This document shows positions 5,794 to 7,762 of a stretch of 7,762 nucleotides of DNA, in pieces. The notes beneath the pieces are model-generated. The model ran no database searches. It saw only the letters and a list, made by a program, of their open reading frames with translations, and was not told where the DNA came from. Location of the stretch: the NCBI GenBank assembly GCA_964486845.1, contig CAZAQY010000346.1, positions 1 through 7,762 of the forward strand, read 5' to 3'. This stretch comes from Anammoximicrobium sp964486845 (GTDB taxonomy: Bacteria > Planctomycetota > Planctomycetia > Pirellulales > Pirellulaceae). How positions within the stretch are numbered: the stretch's first letter is position 1; every line of letters begins with the position of its first letter. Position numbers and translations under genes: made by a program.

Positions 5794-6573
5794 ATGGCAA
5801 CTGCGCCCCAACAACCGCCTTGGCTCGGCCTCCCGCCGCTGGCCGTCCGCGTTGCCTGGATGGACACGCTCGATCCGCGCGGGCGCATGGCTGCGGCTGT
5901 CCTCGTCTCGGCGGCGTTGGCGGCGGCCAACCAGTTGCTGACTCTGGTGATCGCCCTCCTGACGGCCGCCGCCGCAGTCCGACTGGCCCGAATGGGACTG
6001 CGAACGGCTTTCCGACGCCTGATTCCCGTCAATCTCTTCGGCCTGGTCCTGCTGCTGGTCTTGCCGCTGAGCACCGCTCCGGCGCCGTGGTTCTCGGTCG
6101 GCCGCGTGGGATACAGTCGCGAGGGCCTGCTGCTGGCGCTGGTGATCGCCGTAAAGGCCAACGCGATTGTGCTTTGGATCATGGCACTGTTGGGCTCCTT
6201 GGACACGGTGAGGCTGGGCCACGCCCTGCAGCATTTGGGCGTGCCGGGCAAACTGGCCCATCTGCTGCTATTCACGATCCGCTACTTGGACGTGCTGCAC
6301 GGCGAGTATTTGCGGCTCAGGGCGGCCATGAAATTGCGGGGGTTTCGACCGGGAGTCAACGCCCACACGTACCGCACTTACGGCTATCTGGTGGGGATGC
6401 TGTTGGTGCGCAGCGCGGACCGTTCGGAGCGCATCGTGGCCGCAATGAAGTGCCGAGGTTTCCGCGGCCGATTTCACGTTTTTCACCGTTTCGCGTTTGC
6501 CCCGCGCGACGTGTGGTTTGCGGCCGGCATCTTCCTGATTTTGGTTTCGTTGGAGCTGTTGGAGTATTCGTGA
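5794..6573 (+). CDS. cbiQ: ECF transporter T component CbiQ/NikQ
   Basis: A 259-residue membrane protein that couples the ATPase to the substrate-binding subunit. Hydrophobic segments are at about 33-62, 80-95, 111-133, 155-168, 197-206 and 239-256. The two cytoplasmic coupling-helix motifs of T components are clear: AAMKLRGF (177-184) and AAMKCRGF (216-223), each with the conserved Ala-x-x-x-Arg-Gly pattern that docks into the ATPase grooves. The family's GHALQHLGVPGKLAHLLLF block lies at 142-160. An in-frame GTG at 5788 would add two residues; the ATG at 5794 is preferred because a GAG lies five bases upstream and no Shine-Dalgarno precedes the GTG. It follows the NikM-L gene by 55 bases, the longest gap in the operon, and its TGA stop overlaps the GTG start of the ATPase gene. 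Confidence 0.9.
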   Translation: MATAPQQPPWLGLPPLAVRVAWMDTLDPRGRMAAAVLVSAALAAANQLLTLVIALLTAAAAVRLARMGLRTAFRRLIPVNLFGLVLLLVLPLSTAPAPWFSVGRVGYSREGLLLALVIAVKANAIVLWIMALLGSLDTVRLGHALQHLGVPGKLAHLLLFTIRYLDVLHGEYLRLRAAMKLRGFRPGVNAHTYRTYGYLVGMLLVRSADRSERIVAAMKCRGFRGRFHVFHRFAFAPRDVWFAAGIFLILVSLELLEYS

Positions 6574-7226
6574 ACGACGCATTGGTCTTGCTGGACGAGG
6601 TGCATTTCGCCTACCCGCCGAACCGGAGGGTCCTGGCCGGATGCAGCCTGCGTCTGGCGCGGTCGGACCGGATTGGCCTGATCGGTTCCAACGGCAGCGG
6701 CAAGACGACGCTCTTGAAATCGATCGTCGGGCTGGTGCGTCCTACGGCCGGCCGCGTCGAGGTGTTCGGCCGGCCACGGATGCACGAACGGGACTTCCAG
6801 GAAGTGCGGGGACGCGTGGGGCTCCTGTTTCAAGATTCGGACGATCAGCTATTCTGTCCCACCGTGGCCGAAGACGTTGCCTTCGGGCCCTTGAACCTGG
6901 GTCAGACGCGGGAGGAGGCGGCTGGAATTGTCGCCCAAACGCTGCAATCGCTCGGCCTGAAAGGCTACGAAGACCGCATCACCTACCAGCTTTCGGGCGG
7001 CGAAAAACGTCTGGTCGCCTTGGCCGCCGTGTTGGCCATGCAGCCGGAAGTGCTGCTCTTGGATGAACCCACCTCCGGCCTGGACGACGATGCCACCGAG
7101 CGGGTCGTGAACGTCCTGGCCGGCCTTCCCCAGGCGATGCTGATCGTGTCGCACGACCGCTCCCTGCTGCAGAGAACCGCAGCCAACTGCCTCCGGCTTT
7201 CGGCCGGCCGATTGCAGCAGATCTAG
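6570..7226 (+). CDS. cbiO: ECF transporter ATPase CbiO/NikO
   Basis: A 218-residue ABC ATPase that powers nickel/cobalt import. All expected motifs are intact: Walker A GSNGSGKTT (39-47), Q-loop Gln88 in LLFQDSDDQLF, signature LSGGE (141-145), Walker B VLLLDE (161-166), D-loop GLDDDA and the switch His195. The sequence FQDSDDQLFCPTVAEDVAFGP is typical of the CbiO/EcfA group rather than other ABC importers. The start is GTG at 6570, overlapping the cbiQ stop in a GTGA junction, with GGAG at 6561-6564 as ribosome binding site. The same frame is open upstream to 5763, but that part is only the alternative frame of cbiQ. At 218 residues it is shorter than many CbiO proteins (about 270), because it ends soon after the H-loop and lacks the C-terminal extension. 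A single ATPase gene implies a homodimer. It is the last gene of the operon. Confidence 0.93.
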   Translation: MNDALVLLDEVHFAYPPNRRVLAGCSLRLARSDRIGLIGSNGSGKTTLLKSIVGLVRPTAGRVEVFGRPRMHERDFQEVRGRVGLLFQDSDDQLFCPTVAEDVAFGPLNLGQTREEAAGIVAQTLQSLGLKGYEDRITYQLSGGEKRLVALAAVLAMQPEVLLLDEPTSGLDDDATERVVNVLAGLPQAMLIVSHDRSLLQRTAANCLRLSAGRLQQI

Positions 7227-7284
7227 GCGCCTCGGCCATAACCCTTGCGCCGGACCGAATTCCACCGGGCATGGCGAAACGCCA

Positions 7285-7317
7285 AGTTCGACGAGCGTCA
7301 ATCCGCGGCGCGTCATG
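7285..7317 (-). pseudogene. Possible truncated prepilin start (MTRRGLTLVEL)
   Basis: Read on the minus strand from the ATG at 7317, the first eleven codons give MTRRGLTLVEL, a textbook prepilin peptidase recognition sequence (basic residues, Gly, then L/F-T-L-V-E). After Leu11 the expected hydrophobic helix is missing, and the frame continues as GVSPCPVEF and then runs antisense through cbiO without recognisable content. It therefore looks like the 5' stub of a second DUF1559 or pseudopilin gene, cut off at its hydrophobic segment. Eleven residues are few, so chance similarity is a real alternative. No strong ribosome binding site precedes the ATG. Confidence 0.3.
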
Positions 7318-7622
7318 CATCGGGCCTTTCCGGTTGAAGCATCGCATACTCCACGCGGTCTGGCCCCTGTCAGGCTGGTTCCGCGTCCGGGAAATACTCG
7401 GCTGCCTGAAGTCCGAACACGGAAAACCAGAGCACTTCCTTTCATCTTGGACCGAAACCTGCGCGTGATGGATGCCTTGAGCAACTCGGACAAATACACG
7501 AGCGGCAACAAGCTGATGATCTCTAGTCCGCTCAGCTTTTCTGACCCGGATGTGCTCCGCTAAATGGGGCCACTACTTGGAAGAGGAGTAGTCGCGGCTG
7601 GTCTTGGAATCCGAGTTGGTGA

Positions 7623-7680
7623 CTGCTGGTTCTTTTTTCCCAGTAGGGTGTTTGTGGTAGGTGGTGAGACGTGACCGTCT
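7623..7680 (+). other. Two small hairpins in the G-rich end region
   Basis: CTGCTGG (7623-7629) can pair with CCAGTAG (7640-7646), seven pairs including one G-U, around a T-rich ten-base loop. AGACG (7667-7671) pairs with CGTCT (7676-7680) around TGAC. The T run lies in the loop, not after the stem, so the first is not an intrinsic terminator. Together with the G-rich, stop-interrupted sequence around them, they suggest a structured untranslated leader or a small RNA rather than coding DNA. I do not recognise a known RNA family in the sequence. Confidence 0.25.
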
Positions 7681-7762
7681 GCGCAAAGGAGTTGGGCGAG
7701 ATGGCGCTTAGCGGGTGAATCGGTTGTGTGAGCGGAGGAACAGTGGTCTGGGTAAAACCATG

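Larger units (their letters stand above)
7227..7762. other. Gene-free region downstream of the transport operon
   Basis: No convincing gene is seen in these 536 bases. Short open frames on the + strand (65 codons from 7271, 82 codons from 7315, 36 codons from 7564) lack ribosome binding sites and recognisable protein content. A possible operon-ending stem (GGCGC near 7229, GCGCC near 7248) is too weak to call a terminator. Beyond about 7565 composition changes: the + strand becomes rich in G and GT, unlike the coding regions, with two small hairpins (annotated separately). At the very end, GGAGG at 7734-7738 lies four bases before a GTG at 7743, so a gene may begin at the window edge, but only six codons are visible. 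Confidence 0.4.

Noticed and set aside
5046..6275. Long open frame of 409 codons on the minus strand
   Set aside because: It runs antisense to the NikM-L and cbiQ genes, whose families are clear. Its translation is Arg/Ser/Ala-rich with no domain, as expected in GC-rich DNA.
5763..6569. Upstream extension of the cbiO reading frame
   Set aside because: The frame is open but lies entirely inside cbiQ in another phase. The GTG at 6570 has a ribosome site, the stop/start overlap, and begins where ABC homology begins.
7315..7563. 82-codon open frame after the operon
   Set aside because: There is no ribosome binding site and no recognisable protein content; its start overlaps the possible prepilin stub on the other strand.
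7564..7674. 36-codon open frame starting MGPLLGRG
   Set aside because: It has no ribosome binding site, and the G-rich composition makes Gly/Val codon runs likely by chance.
1..7762. CRISPR arrays, tRNA or rRNA genes, complete insertion sequences
   Set aside because: No regularly spaced direct repeats, no tRNA-like cloverleaf with a TTCGA-type arm in context, no rRNA motifs, and no transposase frame were found on reading both strands.

Overview
The window looks like a piece of a planctomycete chromosome, probably Pirellulales-like. The main reason is a DUF1559 gene with a prepilin-type N-terminus and a C-terminal H-X9-DG motif, an expanded family in Planctomycetes. The GC-rich base use and loosely packed accessory DNA around a tight operon also fit. 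Every gene I can support is on the + strand. The order/lineage call is inference from family content, not from a marker gene.

Layout. (1) 12-778: a translationally coupled pair of small genes of unknown function. The second belongs to a conserved but uncharacterised family as far as I can tell. (2) 779-1554: about 775 bases without a convincing gene. It holds several hairpins, two inverted copies of a 26-base hairpin repeat, a 14-codon leader-like ORF on the minus strand that is probably the remnant of a secreted-protein gene, and a possible promoter for the next gene. (3) 1555-2556: a DUF1559 pseudopilin-like protein. (4) 2670-7226: a compact five-gene operon encoding a tetrapyrrole (precorrin) methylase-like protein with an export signal, a periplasmic DUF4198 (NikK-like) protein, a NikM/CbiM substrate-binding membrane protein fused to a NikL-like periplasmic module, the T component CbiQ/NikQ, and the ATPase CbiO/NikO. 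(5) 7227-7762: about 535 bases without a convincing gene, with a possible broken prepilin start on the minus strand and a G-rich, hairpin-containing end.

How the genes work together. The last four operon genes form a complete group I ECF-type nickel or cobalt importer in the order K-M-L-Q-O. The DUF4198 protein and the NikL-like module lie outside the inner membrane, NikM binds the ion through its N-terminal Met-His and His67, CbiQ couples, and CbiO hydrolyses ATP. The odd member is the first gene. It has the fold of a cytoplasmic, SAM-dependent B12-pathway methyltransferase (CobM/CbiF-like), yet its N-terminus is an export signal or anchor and no alternative start codon would remove it. A tetrapyrrole-methylase fold on the same side of the membrane as the metal-capture proteins is the most interesting observation here. 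Nickel versus cobalt cannot be decided from sequence alone, and I see no B12 riboswitch or NikR-type operator upstream of the operon.
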